Assembly: GCA_963978895.1 (NCBI GenBank)
Contig: OZ022242.1
Location: forward strand, 33,491,338-33,555,337
Direction: 5' to 3'
Origin: Erpobdella octoculata
Taxonomy: Eukaryota > Annelida > Clitellata > Hirudinida > Erpobdellidae
Length of the DNA: 64,000 nucleotides
Shown here: positions 62,711-64,000 of the stretch, piece after piece
Layout: each line of letters starts with the position of its first letter
Position numbering within the stretch: position 1 is the first letter of the stretch
Made by a program: the position numbers and the translations under genes
The notes under the pieces: generated by a model
Database searches by the model: none
What the model saw: the letters and a program-made list of their open reading frames with translations, nothing else
What the model was told of the DNA's origin: nothing

Positions 62711-64000
62711 GTAGTACTACTGCAGATTTGTGTCACCAGTTTAGATGTAAACAACCAAAACCACAATCGTCATCAATTATTTATTAGCTTTTACAAGGGG
62801 TGCATGCACACCAGTTTTTTTCACACACGGGTTGAAATGTCCCGTTAAAAAAAAAGTGCGCACATTTGCATAAATAATTTATCAATTAATTGTCTCATAT
62901 TTTTCTTCTAATTTCTGCGCAGTTTGTTGATGCATGAAGAATCTAATCTTAATGTTTTTAATTTTGTCGTTGTTTATGAAATTTCCAAGTTATTTTCTCG
63001 GAGGAGCGTCTGCATGGATTTTATTTCCTCCCGTCGACGTGAATAATTTTTTTTTAGAATAAATTAACATTTGCATTATTTGCTGCATGGAATGAATTTA
63101 CGATTGTACGTTGTTTCGTTTAATTTTTTTTAATAATATCGTGTAAATTTAATTCAGCAGTTATTTATGCATTGCATACAAGTTTATATATAGTGATCAA
63201 GCAAACTCAGTTTTTTAAACCAACTTATTCGTGCCGAGAGATGGGCTGTGCAATGTAGTTCCAATTGTGATTGATTATTATTATTACTAAATAGGAAATC
63301 TTATAAGTTATACTGCTAGCAGTTTATATTTAATGTTGAAAATGAAATTTAATAAATTATGTCTGGGAGATGTACTGTGTGAACAATCATCACTGAACAT
63401 GGGTTTCATTGAGTCAATCACCATGCTTTTCTACGTCGACTGCAGTAGGCTTTCATTTGAAAAACATTTACAGTAAACTCGCAATCTTCTGTTGCCGAGC
63501 ATTTCAGTCCAAAATGCATGCACATGGATAAACAAATAGTCTAGCAACATGACATCTAAAATATCCAATCATGTTATTTGATTATTCTATTACTATGCGG
63601 TTAGTTGTTTAAAAAAAACCTGGCGCCCTTGCCAACCAAAACCTGGTGTATAATATCATTAAAGTGATGAAATTAGGTTAGAAGCCATGGATGAAGTTGC
63701 CACTAGGTGCTGAAATAGAAACATTTTGCTCCAGCCCATATCATCTTTCCATCTGAATCATTCTTGAAAACCTCAGCAGTAGCTCTGTTCTGGTGTAAAT
63801 GATATCCTTGAACAATACTTTTGGCATAATTACTAACCAAAAGGATTTTGAAATCTTTGATAGTGAGAAACCAGTGCATATTAAGTCAACGTTTTTGATA
63901 AAACAAATGCAGATATGCTGCAATGGGTTTTCTTTGTAAATATGTTCAAGCAATAAACTAAGACCAGAATAAATAAAAATCTTGATTAAGCAAAGATTGC
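62711..64000. other. 3' UTR and downstream flank of PTPN11
   Basis: AATAAA at 63,351-63,356 lies 640 bp past the stop and could end the transcript. The rest is AT-rich with no recognised gene; the minus-strand open frame at 63,741-63,953 has no support. Confidence 0.5.

Noticed and set aside
63741..63953. Minus-strand 70-codon frame
   Set aside because: No start context, domain or splice partner; lies in AT-rich 3' flank.

Overview
The window is animal nuclear DNA. The genes are split into short exons with GT-AG (once GC-AG) introns of about 50 to 3,000 bases. The recognisable proteins are metazoan: a RABL2-type ciliary GTPase, a short-chain dehydrogenase of the HSD11B1L type, two SLC6 transporters and a corkscrew/SHP2 phosphatase. 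The AT-rich background, compact introns, heavy simple-repeat load, tRNA-type SINEs and Helitron-like ends suggest an invertebrate. I lean towards a lophotrochozoan such as an annelid, but nothing here proves it.

Left part (1-25,850): gene-poor and dominated by simple repeats. These include a 2.2-kb, apparently perfect hexanucleotide array (11,239-13,432), long TCAC, ATT, GAT, TATG, CATC and TA arrays, and a 400-bp minisatellite (20,909-21,312). Dispersed elements include three non-LTR retrotransposon C-terminal relics, a decayed hAT transposon with an 8-bp target duplication (22,886-24,360) and a SINE with a 14-bp target duplication (24,402-24,580). At the extreme left, two minus-strand exon candidates join in frame and may be the 5' coding part of a regulator whose other exons lie outside the window.

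Middle (25,854-33,573): RABL2 (minus) and HSD11B1L (plus) are divergent, with 342 bp between their start codons. HSD11B1L converges on a small multi-pass membrane-protein gene I do not recognise (31,257-33,573, minus).

SLC6 cluster (34,832-49,056, minus): two tandem 13-exon genes have the same intron positions and phases (615 and 627 residues). Both lack the two asparagines that form the Na1 site in known family members (TM1 Asn to Ala, TM7 Asn to Cys). The Na2 aspartate and most chloride ligands are kept. Silent-site similarity between the genes is patchy, with a sharp boundary inside exon 5, which suggests gene conversion. A second unrecognised small membrane-protein gene (52,194-53,685, minus) lies on the other side of the cluster. 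It resembles the first in exon-1 layout, phase and a Ser-Leu-Pro-anchored hydrophobic tail.

Right part (56,419-62,710, plus): 14 exons of a PTPN11/corkscrew orthologue (two SH2 domains, PTP domain, tyrosine-bearing tail). Only the tiny first exon was not found. The phosphatase looks catalytically competent, but its WPD loop is divergent. Introns across the right half hold MITEs, Helitron-like elements and tandem duplications that copied splice sites.

Genes on the two strands are functionally unrelated except for the SLC6 pair. The best candidate for something undescribed is the Na1-less SLC6 pair with its flanking small membrane proteins.
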